64,000 nucleotides of DNA. Source: Streptomyces coeruleorubidus (lineage in GTDB: Bacteria; Actinomycetota; Actinomycetes; Streptomycetales; Streptomycetaceae). The position numbers were made by a program, and so were the translations under genes. Positions 16,451-25,484 of the stretch are shown here, piece by piece. The notes below the pieces were generated by a model, which made no database searches, had not been told where the DNA came from, and saw only the letters and a list, made by a program, of their open reading frames with translations. The stretch is taken from positions 8,308,001-8,372,000 of the forward strand of contig NZ_CP118527.1 of the NCBI RefSeq assembly GCF_028885415.1, in the 5' to 3' direction. The stretch's first letter is position 1. Each line of letters begins with the position of its first letter.

Positions 16451-16915
16451 TCACCAGGTGCGGCCCGCCTCGAGGATGAGGTCGCGGACCCGGGTGACGT
16501 CGGGGTTGTCGGGCCTGCCGGGGCGCTGGACGAGGTAGCCGGTGTTGATGGGCGGGTCGTCTGGTTCGTGCAGGGGCACCAGGGCGCCGGAGGCGAGTTC
16601 GTCCTGGCACACCGCGGCGAGTACGCCGCGCAGGTCGGGCACGGTGACGGCAGCGGGGCAGGACAGCCGGGTGCCGAAGACGTGCGGCCAGTAGCGGCAG
16701 GCGATGGGCAGATCCTCGGCGTAGGTGACTGCGGTGGAGGTGGAGCCGACGCTGACGGTGGCCACTGGCAGGCCGGCCGCCCGCAGCCGCTCGGCGGAGG
16801 TGACGGCGGTGTCGCGTTGGTTCTTCGCCGCCAGGCGTTGTTCCTCGGCGGTGCAGGAGAAGCAGACTCGCCCGCGTGGGTCAGGCAAGACCGAGAGGGC
16901 GCCACGGGGCCGCAA
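16451..16915 (-). pseudogene. Fused gene debris: PLP D-threonine-aldolase-like piece joined to a LysR regulator piece
   Basis: The minus strand encodes, in one frame, a short segment like D-threonine aldolase/D-serine dehydratase (AERLRAAGLPVATVSVGST, about residues 41-59). It is followed by the C-terminal effector domain of a LysR regulator (EDLPIACRYWPHVFGTRLS; ELASGALVPLHEPDDPP; INTGYLVQRPG). The LysR part lacks about 13 residues between LRGVLAAV and CQDELASG and has no HTH. This is a decay product of two genes, not a working protein. Family calls are by eye. Confidence 0.6.
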
Positions 16916-17045
16916 TGCCCCTTCCGTCTCGAGGAAGGGCTTCGGTGAAACTCCCGTTCAGGCTCGTCCGGCGGGCGCGCCCGGCGGGCGGCTCGTAGGT
17001 TGGAGATGATGCGGTCGCGCTTGTAGAGATCGGCAGGTCACCCGC

Positions 17046-18284
17046 GTGACGACAGCGGAGATCGATTTCGAGGAGTTGTTCGACGCCGCGCCGAACCCGT
17101 ACCTGGTGCTGGACGCCGACCTGGTGGTTCGCCATGCCAACCGGGCCTATCTCCGGGCCACCGGCAGGACCCGCGCGGAACTGGCCGGGCGGTACATCCT
17201 GGAGGCGTTCCCCGACACACCTGGTGAGCCGGATGCGGCGCGTGAATTCGGCGCATCGCTCCAGCGCGTGCTGGACTCCCGCGAGCCCGACATGGTGGCA
17301 CCGCGGCGATTCGACATTCCCGTCGCCGGCCGGCCGGGGGAGGCGGAGGAGCGCTGGTGGTGCGGGATGTCCAGCCCCGTTCTGGGGCCGGACGGCGCCG
17401 TGAAATGGATCATCGCGCGCGCCGACGACGTCACCGAGCTGATGCGTTCCCCCGTCATCCGTGAGCTCACCCCACCGCTGAGCAACCAGGCGACAGGGAT
17501 CGCGGCCCAGGTGTATGCCCGGTCGCACGATCTGGAACGGCTGAACGAGCAGCTGCGCCAGGCGCATGCCCGCGAACGTGAAATCGCCGTCACCCTCCAG
17601 GAGGTCATGCTCCGCTCGCCCGACCTGGACAGACACCGGGACATCGCCGTGCGCTACCTGCCGGCCAGCGGATCGCTCAACGTGTGCGGCGACTGGTACG
17701 ACGTGGTCGATCTGCCGCCCGACCGCTACTCCATCGCCATCGGGGACGTCGTCGGCCACGGCATCGAGGCCGCCGCCGTCATGGGCATGCTGCGCAGCGC
17801 CCTGAGCGCAGCCATCCGGGCTGTGCCCAGCCCCGCACAGGCCCTTGAGGTACTGGGCCTGTACGCCCGGGCGGTCGACGGCGCGCTCGCCACCACCGTG
17901 GCCAAGGTGCTCATCGACCCGCGCAGCCGACTGATCATCTACAGCAACGCCGGCCACCCACCGCCGGTGCTCCTCAGTCCGGACGGCAGCTGCCGACTGC
18001 TGGACCAGGCCACGGACCCGCCGCTCGGCGCCCGACCGGAACATGTCCCCCGCCCCCAGGCCGGCCTGCCCTACACCCGAGGGGACACCCTCGCGCTCTA
18101 CACCGACGGCCTCATCGAACGCCGCGGCGAGGACATCGACATCGGCCTGGCCCGGCTGATCGACGCCCTGGCCCGGTCCGGCACGCTCCCGGTGGAAGAA
18201 CTCGCCGACGGACTGCTGGCCGAGATGGGCGTCCCCGGAGGTGGTCAGGACGACGACATCGCCCTGGTCGTCGTCCGCCTGTGA
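17046..18284 (+). CDS. PAS-domain PP2C/SpoIIE-family serine phosphatase
   Basis: 412 residues from a GTG start. A PAS domain fills about residues 8-130 (LFDAAPNPYLVLDADLVVRHANRAYL), a coiled linker about 150-180, and the SpoIIE phosphatase about 195-412 (VCGDWYDVVDL, IGDVVGHGIEAA, FYSNAGHPPP-type IIYSNAGHPPPVL, LYTDGLIERR, GGQDDDIALVVV), with the metal-binding aspartates intact. Such Streptomyces proteins dephosphorylate anti-sigma-factor antagonists in response to a PAS-sensed signal. No kinase or anti-anti-sigma gene is adjacent, so the partner lies elsewhere. Confidence 0.92.
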   Translation: MTTAEIDFEELFDAAPNPYLVLDADLVVRHANRAYLRATGRTRAELAGRYILEAFPDTPGEPDAAREFGASLQRVLDSREPDMVAPRRFDIPVAGRPGEAEERWWCGMSSPVLGPDGAVKWIIARADDVTELMRSPVIRELTPPLSNQATGIAAQVYARSHDLERLNEQLRQAHAREREIAVTLQEVMLRSPDLDRHRDIAVRYLPASGSLNVCGDWYDVVDLPPDRYSIAIGDVVGHGIEAAAVMGMLRSALSAAIRAVPSPAQALEVLGLYARAVDGALATTVAKVLIDPRSRLIIYSNAGHPPPVLLSPDGSCRLLDQATDPPLGARPEHVPRPQAGLPYTRGDTLALYTDGLIERRGEDIDIGLARLIDALARSGTLPVEELADGLLAEMGVPGGGQDDDIALVVVRL

Positions 18285-18379
18285 GCAGATTTCCACGGAA
18301 GCCGTTTCCGCATCAAAAAGTGAAATCGAAACGGAATTCTCGACTTTCCCGTGGCGGGGAATTCATTTACTGTGGGTGT

Positions 18380-18805
18380 ATGGAAAGAATAGTAGAGTTC
18401 TACACAGTGAAACGTGGTGACACGCTCGGTGAGATCGCGGTTATGCACCGCGTGACGCTGCAGCAGATTCTGGAGTGGAACCCTCAGATCACGAATCCGG
18501 ACATCATTCGCCCCGGACAGCGGATCCGTGTGGCTCCAGAAAGGCACGGTGCATTCGAGCCCTTTCCGGGCGTCGACTTCTTCCAGTCCTCCGTGACCAG
18601 CCCGATCATCGAGGCTATGGGCTTCCGCCTCATCGAGGAGGGTTGCTCGGAGTACGCCGACGGGCCCGACTCGCAGTGGAGCGAGGCGGACCGGAAGTCG
18701 TACGCGCATTGGCAGGAAAAACTCGGATTCAGTGGCCAGGACGCTGACGGCATACCGGGCCGGAAGTCGTGGGAGAGGCTGCACGTGCCCGCCGTCTTCG
18801 AGTGA
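18380..18805 (+). CDS. LysM protein with C-terminal peptidoglycan-binding/endolysin-type domain
   Basis: 141 residues. A LysM domain spans about 5-51 (FYTVKRGDTLGEIAVMHRV, ILEWNPQITNPDIIRPGQRI). The rest (DFFQSSVTSPIIEAMGFRLI, WQEKLGFSGQDADGIPGRKS) resembles the cell-wall-binding tail found in Streptomyces proteins and phage endolysins. There is no signal peptide. ATG 18380 begins at the LysM; an extended reading back to 18281 is unlikely. The 18290-18420 stretch is markedly AT-richer than its surroundings, a sign of transfer. Its stop overlaps the next start (GTGA). Confidence 0.8.
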   Translation: MERIVEFYTVKRGDTLGEIAVMHRVTLQQILEWNPQITNPDIIRPGQRIRVAPERHGAFEPFPGVDFFQSSVTSPIIEAMGFRLIEEGCSEYADGPDSQWSEADRKSYAHWQEKLGFSGQDADGIPGRKSWERLHVPAVFE

Positions 18806-20010
18806 CCGGCACTGTTCCGGGCCGGTCGCCGCGGACTGCTTGGCGCGCCCGGGCCAAAACCCGGATCGCCTATCTCGAAGCACAGCTGGATCGCGAGAGT
18901 GTCAGGCCCTGTCCGGAAGACCGCAGGGCGCTCGTCGAGGGAATGCGGGCCCATCTGGAAAAGGCCCGCTCGGCCGCCGACGAGGATTTCGGATGGCGGC
19001 GCCTGTGGTCGGGGTCGGCCGCCCGTGAGGGCGTCTGGTCGAATGTGCGCAGCGCGGAGGTGATGCTCCTTCAACTGGTCTCCGACGAGGAAGCCGCCGG
19101 CCGTGCCAGCGAGGTCATGGCGCTGGTCAAGGACCATCTGGACAAGGACGACCCGCGACGGGTCCGCCTCGCCCGGCGGCTCCGTTCCATCATCTCCGGC
19201 GAGATGTCACCGAGCGACCGGGACCTCATGGTCCGGGCGCTCGACGCCGCCTACAACGCGCTGGACGACGAACTCGCCCGGGTGCGCAGCCTGCGCAACA
19301 TCCTGTGGACCGCGACGTTCCTCGTCCTGCTCGGTGTGGCGGGCCTCGCCGTCTACGGCTGGTTCTTTCCCCGGTCGCTGAGCATGTGCTTCGCGCCCAA
19401 GGTCAGCCCCGGGGACATGAGCGGGATCGATGTCGTGTGCCCCACCGCGGAGCGTCACGACGTCCCGGTGGGCACCCCCGCCAGCAGCCTGGCCCAGCCG
19501 AGGGACATCCTCACCGTCGAGATCGCCGGGCTCGCCGGCGCGGCACTCACCGTCATCGCCTCACTGCGGCACATCCGGGGCACCGACGCTCCCTACATGC
19601 TGCCGCTGGCATCGGCGGTGCTGAAGTTCCCCACCGGCGCCCTGTCCGCCTTCCTCGGACTGCTGCTGATCCGGGGCGCCTTCGTTCCCGGGCTCAGCGA
19701 CCTCGACAGCAGGGCGCAGGTCCTCGGCTGGGCCGCGGCCTTCGGCGCCGCCCAGCACCTCGTGACCCGACTGGTCGACGACCGCGCCCAGATGACGCTG
19801 TCGGAGGTGGGCAGGACGACCGACGCCGTGGTCGACCCCGAGAGAGCCGCCGTCCGGGAGCACAACGTGCTGGGAGAGACCGGCGCGCCCGGACCGCCGA
19901 CCGTTTTCCACGACGGCGCGGGACCGCACGAAGGGCCACAGGAGGGGGCGCGCGAGGGAACGCGCGCGGACGAAGGGGCGGAGGGGCCCCGCCCGCGAGC
20001 CGGGCCCTGA
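18802..20010 (+). CDS. Four-helix membrane protein of unknown function coupled to the LysM gene
   Basis: 402 residues from GTG 18802, overlapping the LysM stop. A charged, coiled-coil-prone cytoplasmic region fills residues 1-155. About four membrane segments follow (ILWTATFLVLLGVAGLAVYG, then around IAGLAGAALTVIASL, FPTGALSAFLGLLLIRGAF and GWAAAFGAAQHLV), with an extracytoplasmic loop holding two cysteines, and an acidic Gly/Pro tail. I do not recognise the family. Coupling to a LysM protein suggests a membrane partner for a wall-binding module. Confidence 0.75.
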   Translation: MTGTVPGRSPRTAWRARAKTRIAYLEAQLDRESVRPCPEDRRALVEGMRAHLEKARSAADEDFGWRRLWSGSAAREGVWSNVRSAEVMLLQLVSDEEAAGRASEVMALVKDHLDKDDPRRVRLARRLRSIISGEMSPSDRDLMVRALDAAYNALDDELARVRSLRNILWTATFLVLLGVAGLAVYGWFFPRSLSMCFAPKVSPGDMSGIDVVCPTAERHDVPVGTPASSLAQPRDILTVEIAGLAGAALTVIASLRHIRGTDAPYMLPLASAVLKFPTGALSAFLGLLLIRGAFVPGLSDLDSRAQVLGWAAAFGAAQHLVTRLVDDRAQMTLSEVGRTTDAVVDPERAAVREHNVLGETGAPGPPTVFHDGAGPHEGPQEGAREGTRADEGAEGPRPRAGP

Positions 20011-20024
20011 CCGGCCGCCCCCGC

Positions 20025-21314
20025 TCACCGCCGGAGAGGTGTGTGAGCCGTTTCCGGCAGCCGCAGGTACACCAGCGACGACAGCAGGCAGAGCACCGCG
20101 ACGTACCAGGGGAAGAGCCCGGCGTGGCCCACCTCCTTGAACAGCGTGCCCACGTACGGAGCCGTGCCGCCGAAGAGGGCGACCGTCAGCGAGTAGGGGA
20201 AGCCGATGCCGGCCGCGCGGACCCGGGGCGGGAAGATCTCCGCGTTCACGGCCGCGCTGATCGAGGTGAACCCGGTCAGCAGCACCATGCCGGCGCAACT
20301 CACGAGCAGCAGCACGGCGAAGGAGTCGCGCAGGGCGTGCAGCAGGGGCACCGTGAGCAGGGCGAAGCCCAGGCCGAAGAAGAGGAGCAGGGGGCGGCGG
20401 CCGAAGCGGTCCGACAGCAGGCCGCCGAGCGGTTGCAGCAGCGCGAAGAAGGCCAGTGAGATCGTGCTCACGAGCAGCGTGTCCGACTTCTCCAGCCCCG
20501 CGTTGAGTTCGGCGTACGTCGGCAGGTACGACGTCCACGTGTAGTAGGCGATGGTGCCGCCCGCCGTGATGCCGCCGATGAGGAGCGACTCGCGCGGGTG
20601 CCGGCGCAGCGCCTCGAACAGACCGGGGCGCGGGGCCTTCTGCTGCTCGGCGCTGCGGGTCTCCTGCGCGCCCTGCCGGATCCAGAAGCCGACCAGGCTC
20701 AGCACGGCCCCGAGCATGAACGGGACCCGCCAGCCCCAGCCGTTCATCTGCCCGTCGCTCAGGGTGTCCACGAGCAGCGCGGCGATGCCGGAGGCGACGA
20801 GCTGCCCCACGGTCGTCGACACGTACTGGAAGCTGGAGAACAGACCGCGCCTGCCGGGGCCCGCCGACTCGACCAGGAAGGTCGTCGAGGCCGCGAACTC
20901 GCCGCCCACGGACAGGCCTTGCAGCAGCCGCGCCAGGACGAGGATCACCGGCGCCAGCACGCCCACCGCCGCGTACGTCGGGGTCAGCCCGACGAGCAGG
21001 CTGCTGCCGCCCATCAGCAGGATGGTGACCGTCAGCGCGGCCCGCCGACCGTGCCGGTCCGCGACCGCGCCCATCAGCAGCCCGCCGACCGGCCGCATGA
21101 AGAAGCCCACCGCGAAGACCGCGAACGTGGACAGCAGCGGCACCAGCGAGTTGTCCGCGCTCTTCGGGAAGACCTGGGCGGCGATGTAGGTGGCCAGAAA
21201 CGTGTAGGCGTACCAGTCGTACCACTCCACCGCGTTGCCCACCGAGGCGGCGAGGAGCTGGCGAACGGGCCGTTTCGTCGGCGGGGAAACCGTCTGCGTC
21301 TCTGTCACGTCCAT
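20025..21314 (-). CDS. MFS transporter, metabolite:H+ symporter (MHS) family
   Basis: 429 residues, about 12 membrane segments. Family marks are NAVEWYDWYAYTFLATYI, the loop ADRHGRRAALT after helix 2, and DRFGRRPLLLFFGLGFALL in the second half. The start MDVTETQTV at 21314 is preceded by GGGGAGGG. MHS carriers import organic acids such as shikimate, citrate, alpha-ketoglutarate or betaine. It is divergent from the phospholipase C gene. Confidence 0.9.
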   Translation of the reverse strand: MDVTETQTVSPPTKRPVRQLLAASVGNAVEWYDWYAYTFLATYIAAQVFPKSADNSLVPLLSTFAVFAVGFFMRPVGGLLMGAVADRHGRRAALTVTILLMGGSSLLVGLTPTYAAVGVLAPVILVLARLLQGLSVGGEFAASTTFLVESAGPGRRGLFSSFQYVSTTVGQLVASGIAALLVDTLSDGQMNGWGWRVPFMLGAVLSLVGFWIRQGAQETRSAEQQKAPRPGLFEALRRHPRESLLIGGITAGGTIAYYTWTSYLPTYAELNAGLEKSDTLLVSTISLAFFALLQPLGGLLSDRFGRRPLLLFFGLGFALLTVPLLHALRDSFAVLLLVSCAGMVLLTGFTSISAAVNAEIFPPRVRAAGIGFPYSLTVALFGGTAPYVGTLFKEVGHAGLFPWYVAVLCLLSSLVYLRLPETAHTPLRR

Positions 21315-21359
21315 GACCCTCCCCGGGCAGCGCCCCGGCACACCTCACGTACCGGCGAC

Positions 21360-21377
21360 TTTCACACGAGTGTCACC
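21360..21377 (+). promoter_or_regulatory. Possible two-unit PHO box upstream of phospholipase C
   Basis: TTTCACA (21360-21366) and TGTCACC (21371-21377) are spaced 11 bases start to start, as in Streptomyces PhoP direct repeats of GTTCACC type. They lie in the MFS/phospholipase divergent region, and phospholipase C genes are often phosphate-controlled. Both units deviate from consensus, so this is weak. Confidence 0.3.
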
Positions 21378-21477
21378 GGCCCCTTCCTTGACGTTTGGTG
21401 TCCCTGAAACACTCCTTCCGCGCAGATTCCGTCATGTTCCGGCCATCCCGTACCTCAGGATGAGAGGTCTGTCCTTC

Positions 21478-23529
21478 ATGTCCGAAGTCAACCGGCGCCG
21501 CTTTCTCCAACTCGCGGGTGCCACCACGGCCTTCAGCGCACTGTCCGCCAGCATCCAGCGCGCCGCCGCGCTCCCGGCCAACCACCGCACCGGGTCGATC
21601 GAGGACGTCGAGCACATCGTCGTCCTGATGCAGGAGAACCGCTCCTTCGACCACTACTTCGGCACGCTGAGAGGCGTCCGCGGCTTCGGCGACCCGCGTC
21701 CGGTCACCCTCGACAACGGCAAGCCGATATGGCACCAGGAGAAGGACGGCAAGGAGCTCCTGCCGTTCCACCCGGACGCCGACGACCTCGGCATGCAGTT
21801 CCTGGAAGGCCTACCGCACTCCTGGCCCGACGGCCAGCAGGCCTACAACGGCGGCAAGTACGACAAGTGGCTGCCCGCCAAGGGCACCACGACCATGGCG
21901 TACCTGACCCGCGAGGACATCCCCTTCCACTACGCCCTCGCCGACGCCTTCACCGTCTGCGACGCCTACCACTGCTCGTTCATCGGCTCCACCGACCCGA
22001 ACCGCTACTACATGTGGTCCGGCTACACGGGCAACGACGGCACCGGCGGCGGCCCGGTCCTCGGCAACGACGAACTCGGCTACGGCTGGACGACCTACCC
22101 CGAGCGCCTGGAGCAGGCCGGCATCTCCTGGAAGATCTACCAGGACATCGGCGACGGCCTCGACGCGAAGGGCTCCTGGGGCTGGATCGAGGACGCCTAC
22201 CGCGGCAACTACGGCGACAACTCCCTGCTGTACTTCGACAAGTACCGGGACGCCAATCCCGGCGACCCGTGGTACGACAAGGCCCGCACGGGCACGAACG
22301 TCAAGGCCGGCGACGGCTACTTCGACCTGCTGAAGGCCGACGTCAAGGCGGACAGGCTGCCGCAGATCTCCTGGATCGCCGCCCCCGAGGCGTTCTCCGA
22401 GCACTCCAACTGGCCGTCGAACTACGGCGCCTGGTACATCGCCCAGGTCCTGGACGCCCTCACCGCCAACCCGGAGGTATGGGCGAAGACGGCCCTGTTC
22501 ATCACCTACGACGAGAACGACGGCTTCTTCGACCACGTCGTACCGCCCCTGCCGCCGAAGGACGCGTCCCGCGGCAAGTCCACCGTCGACGTCTCCCTCG
22601 ACCTCTTCCCCGGCGACGGCAAGAACACGGCCGGCCCCTACGGCCTCGGGCCGCGGGTGCCGATGCTGGTCGTCTCGCCGTGGAGCAAGGGCGGCTTCGT
22701 CTGCTCGGAGACCCTCGACCACACCTCCATCCTGCGGTTCATGGAGCGCCGCTTCGGCGTGCGCGAGCCCAACATCTCACCGTGGCGCCGGGCGATCTGC
22801 GGTGACCTGACCTCCGCGTTCGACTTCTCCCGCAAGGACACGCGGCCCGCCCCGCTGCCCGGCACCGACGAGTACGAGCCGCAGGACCGCGAACGCCACC
22901 CCGACTACAAGCCCACCCCGCCCGCCGACCCGCGCATGCCCCGGCAGGAACGCGGCCTGCGCCGCGCCCGGCCGCTGAAGTACGCACCGTACGTGGACGC
23001 CTCGGTCGACGCGGCGGCCGGGAAGCTCACCCTCGCCTTCGCCTCCGGGCCGAAGGCCGGCGCCGCCTTCCACGTCACCTCCGGCAACCGCACCGACGGC
23101 CCCTGGATGTACACCACCGAGGCCGGCAAGACGCTCTCCGACACCTGGAACTCGGACTGGTCGGCGGGCTCGTACGACCTGACCGTGCACGGACCGAACG
23201 GCTTCGTGCGGGTCTTCAAGGGGTCGAACAGGACGGCCGGCTGCGAGGTCACCGCGCGCCACACCGGTGACGACATCGAGCTGACCTTCGCCAACAAGGG
23301 CTCCGGCACGGCACGGCTGAAGGTCTCCGACGGTTACGGCGGCCGGCCCTCGACCGTCACCGTCCGCCCGGGCGCGAAGGTGCGGCGGACCGTCGAGCTC
23401 GCCGCCAGCCGCCGCTGGTACGACCTGACCGTCACGGCCGAGGGCGACGCGGCGTTCCTGCGGCGGTTCGCGGGACACGTCGACAACGGTCGGCCGGGCG
23501 TGAGCGACCCGGCGCTCATCACCGCGTAG
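21478..23529 (+). CDS. Tat-exported phosphocholine-specific phospholipase C
   Basis: 683 residues. Twin-arginine signal NRRRFLQLAGATTAFSAL, then the phosphoesterase domain (HIVVLMQENRSFDHYFGTLR; WIAAPEAFSEHSNWPSNYG; LFITYDENDGFFDHVVPP) and two C-terminal DUF756-type beta domains (about residues 500-590 and 590-670). This matches secreted non-specific/phosphocholine phospholipase C of Streptomyces and Pseudomonas. The start at 21478 places RRR directly after the N-terminus. It overlaps the convergent EamA gene by 11 bases. Confidence 0.93.
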   Translation: MSEVNRRRFLQLAGATTAFSALSASIQRAAALPANHRTGSIEDVEHIVVLMQENRSFDHYFGTLRGVRGFGDPRPVTLDNGKPIWHQEKDGKELLPFHPDADDLGMQFLEGLPHSWPDGQQAYNGGKYDKWLPAKGTTTMAYLTREDIPFHYALADAFTVCDAYHCSFIGSTDPNRYYMWSGYTGNDGTGGGPVLGNDELGYGWTTYPERLEQAGISWKIYQDIGDGLDAKGSWGWIEDAYRGNYGDNSLLYFDKYRDANPGDPWYDKARTGTNVKAGDGYFDLLKADVKADRLPQISWIAAPEAFSEHSNWPSNYGAWYIAQVLDALTANPEVWAKTALFITYDENDGFFDHVVPPLPPKDASRGKSTVDVSLDLFPGDGKNTAGPYGLGPRVPMLVVSPWSKGGFVCSETLDHTSILRFMERRFGVREPNISPWRRAICGDLTSAFDFSRKDTRPAPLPGTDEYEPQDRERHPDYKPTPPADPRMPRQERGLRRARPLKYAPYVDASVDAAAGKLTLAFASGPKAGAAFHVTSGNRTDGPWMYTTEAGKTLSDTWNSDWSAGSYDLTVHGPNGFVRVFKGSNRTAGCEVTARHTGDDIELTFANKGSGTARLKVSDGYGGRPSTVTVRPGAKVRRTVELAASRRWYDLTVTAEGDAAFLRRFAGHVDNGRPGVSDPALITA

Positions 23530-24466
23530 CCGTGGTGAGGTGACCCGGATCGTGCGGCCGGGGCACCAACACCGGTTCGGCCGCGGCCGAACCGGGTTCC
23601 AGGGCCAGGACGGCGGCCACCGGATGGTCGTCGTCCGCCGGGGCGGGCCCGGGCGTCGCCCGGCTGAGCAGCACCACGCCCCAGGACGCCAGACCGCCCC
23701 CGGCGAGCGCCAGCAGCACGCCCGCCGGGCCGCCATGGAGGCGCTCGCCCAGCAGCGACAGGCCGATCACCGCGGCGGCCAGCGGGTTGGCCAGGGTCAC
23801 CACCGCGAGCGGGCCGCCGAGACCGCCCCGGTAGGCCGTCTGCGACAGCAGCAGCCCACCGGCCGCGAAGGCCCCCACGAGCAGCGCCACCCCGACCACC
23901 TGGACGCTCAGCAGCGGACCGGACCGGTCCATCGCGGCCACCGTCACGGTCTGCGTGAGGGCCGAGGCGACCCCGGAGGCCACGCCGGACGCGCTCGCGT
24001 GCCGCAGCCCCGGGCGGGCGCCCGGCCGGGACAGCACCCCGATGAGGACCGCCGTGGCGCCCGCGACCGCCAGCGCCTCCGGAACGCTCAGCACGTCGTC
24101 GGGCGCCGGACCGGACGCCGTGACCAGGATCGCGCCCAGGCCGAGCAGCGTCAGCGCGATGCCCCTCCACTCGACGGCGCTCACCCGCCGCCCCGCGAGC
24201 CGCGCGCCCATCGGCACCGCCGCGACCAGGGTGAGCGCGCCGAGCGGCTGGACCACGGTCAGCGGACCGTACTTCAGCGCCACGACGTGCAGCAGCGCGG
24301 CAGCCGCGTTCAGCCCGACCGACCACCACCAGGCGCCACTGCCGAGCAGCCGCAGCGTGCCCGCGCCGGGCGAGCGGGAGGCGAGCCGCTCCTGGGCGAC
24401 CGCGGCGGCCGCGTAGGCGACGGCGGAGACGAGGGACAGGACCACGGCGACGAGGACGGCGCTCAT
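23519..24466 (-). CDS. EamA/DMT-superfamily transporter
   Basis: 315 residues, nine or ten membrane segments in two EamA-like halves (LVAVVLSLVSAVAYAAAAVA; LANPLAAAVIGLSLLGERLH). The ATG at 24466 overlaps the stop of the PAP2 gene (ATGA), so the two are coupled. The substrate is unknown. The C-terminal tail is hydrophilic and Pro/Asp-rich. Confidence 0.85.
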   Translation of the reverse strand: MSAVLVAVVLSLVSAVAYAAAAVAQERLASRSPGAGTLRLLGSGAWWWSVGLNAAAALLHVVALKYGPLTVVQPLGALTLVAAVPMGARLAGRRVSAVEWRGIALTLLGLGAILVTASGPAPDDVLSVPEALAVAGATAVLIGVLSRPGARPGLRHASASGVASGVASALTQTVTVAAMDRSGPLLSVQVVGVALLVGAFAAGGLLLSQTAYRGGLGGPLAVVTLANPLAAAVIGLSLLGERLHGGPAGVLLALAGGGLASWGVVLLSRATPGPAPADDDHPVAAVLALEPGSAAAEPVLVPRPHDPGHLTTATR

Positions 24467-25317
24467 CGGCCGGCCCCCGCGAGCACTTGCTCCTCGGTTT
24501 GGACCTGGGCCCGGGCCGGTACGAGCCTGCCCTGCGCGCGGCCCGCCGTCGTCGCCGTGCGGTGCGGCGAGCGAAGCGAGATGGGGGTCCCTCCGGACGA
24601 AGCCTGGGGGAGGATCACCGCGAGCGCGACACCCAGCAGGCCCGTCGCCACGATCGCGTCGAGCCAGTAGTGGTTCGCGGTGCCGACGATCACCAGCAGC
24701 GTCAGCAGGGGATGCAGCAGCCACAACCAGCGCCACCGCGAGCGGGTCGCCACGACCAGGCCGACCGCCACCATCAGAGCCCAGCCGAAGTGCAGCGACG
24801 GCATCGCAGCGAACTGGTTCGACAGGGAGTCGGTCGCGGGACTGCCGTACACCGACGGACCGTAGACCCGCGCCGTGTCCACCAGGCCGGTCGCGGTCAG
24901 CATGCGCGGCGGGGCGAGCGGGAACAGCAGGTGCAGCACCAGGGCGGCGGCGGTGACGGCGGCCAGTACCCGGCGGGCCCACACGTAGTGGGCCGGGCGG
25001 CGCAGGTAGAGCCAGATCAGGAAGGCGGCGGTGGCCGGAAAGTGGACGGCCGCGTAGTAGGTGTTCGCGATGTGCACCAGGCCGTCGCCGTGCAGCAGCA
25101 GGGACTGCACCGTCCCCTCGCCGGGCAGATGGACCGCTCGTTCGAAGTCCCACACGCGGTAGGCGTTGTGGAAGGCCTCGCCGGTGTGGCCCGTGGCCAG
25201 CTGCCGGCCGAACTTGTAGACGAGGAAGAGCCCCGCGACGAGCAGGAACTCCCGGACGAGCGGCGGTCGCGCTATCGCGTCGGACCCCGCCGGCGCAGGC
25301 TCGGTGCGGGCATTCAT
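24463..25317 (-). CDS. PAP2-superfamily membrane phosphatase/inositolphosphotransferase
   Basis: 284 residues, about six membrane segments. PAP2 motifs: AAMPSLHFGWALMV and TANHYWLDAIVA, with HLLFPLAPPRML in the first conserved region. These proteins dephosphorylate lipid phosphates or transfer phosphoinositol. After residue about 238 the protein is hydrophilic and derives from a dispersed palindromic repeat (24565-24613), so the natural C-terminus may have ended earlier. It is divergent from the TetR gene with strong operators in between. Confidence 0.85.
   Translation of the reverse strand: MNARTEPAPAGSDAIARPPLVREFLLVAGLFLVYKFGRQLATGHTGEAFHNAYRVWDFERAVHLPGEGTVQSLLLHGDGLVHIANTYYAAVHFPATAAFLIWLYLRRPAHYVWARRVLAAVTAAALVLHLLFPLAPPRMLTATGLVDTARVYGPSVYGSPATDSLSNQFAAMPSLHFGWALMVAVGLVVATRSRWRWLWLLHPLLTLLVIVGTANHYWLDAIVATGLLGVALAVILPQASSGGTPISLRSPHRTATTAGRAQGRLVPARAQVQTEEQVLAGAGR
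24565..24613. repeat. Dispersed Streptomyces-type repeat inside the PAP2 3' end
   Basis: The stretch GAGCGAAGCGAGATGGGGGT continuing to AAGCCTGGGGGAG resembles a short repeat I recall from many Streptomyces intergenic regions. Here it is translated as the tail of the PAP2 protein, suggesting the element inserted in or replaced the gene end. Confidence 0.5.
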
Positions 25318-25348
25318 CCCCCGGCCCCTTCGGTGACGGTGGTGCTGT

Positions 25349-25407
25349 TATCGGTACGAGTGCGTACCGATACGGCAGTGTACCGATACGGCCGCGTACC
25401 GGTACAC
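25349..25407. promoter_or_regulatory. Tandem TetR-type operators between the PAP2 and TetR genes
   Basis: First site: TATCGGTACG-AGTG-CGTACCGATA (25349-25372), a perfect 10+10 inverted repeat. Second site: GTGTACCG (25378-25385) and CGGTACAC (25400-25407), perfect 8+8 arms around GATACGG-type sequence. GTACCGATACGG occurs twice in direct orientation. They sit 78-136 bases before the TetR start and 32-90 before the PAP2 start, fitting control of both directions. Confidence 0.75.
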
Positions 25408-25484
25408 TGGCGTATCGATAGACGAAGGACACACCGCCGGCCGGGAATTTTCCGGCCGCCCGAGGAAGGGCAGGAGCACAGCCC

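Noticed and set aside
18281..18379. N-terminal extension of the LysM protein
   Set aside because: Starting at 18281 would overlap the phosphatase stop and add a basic, non-signal segment; the LysM fold begins right after ATG 18380.
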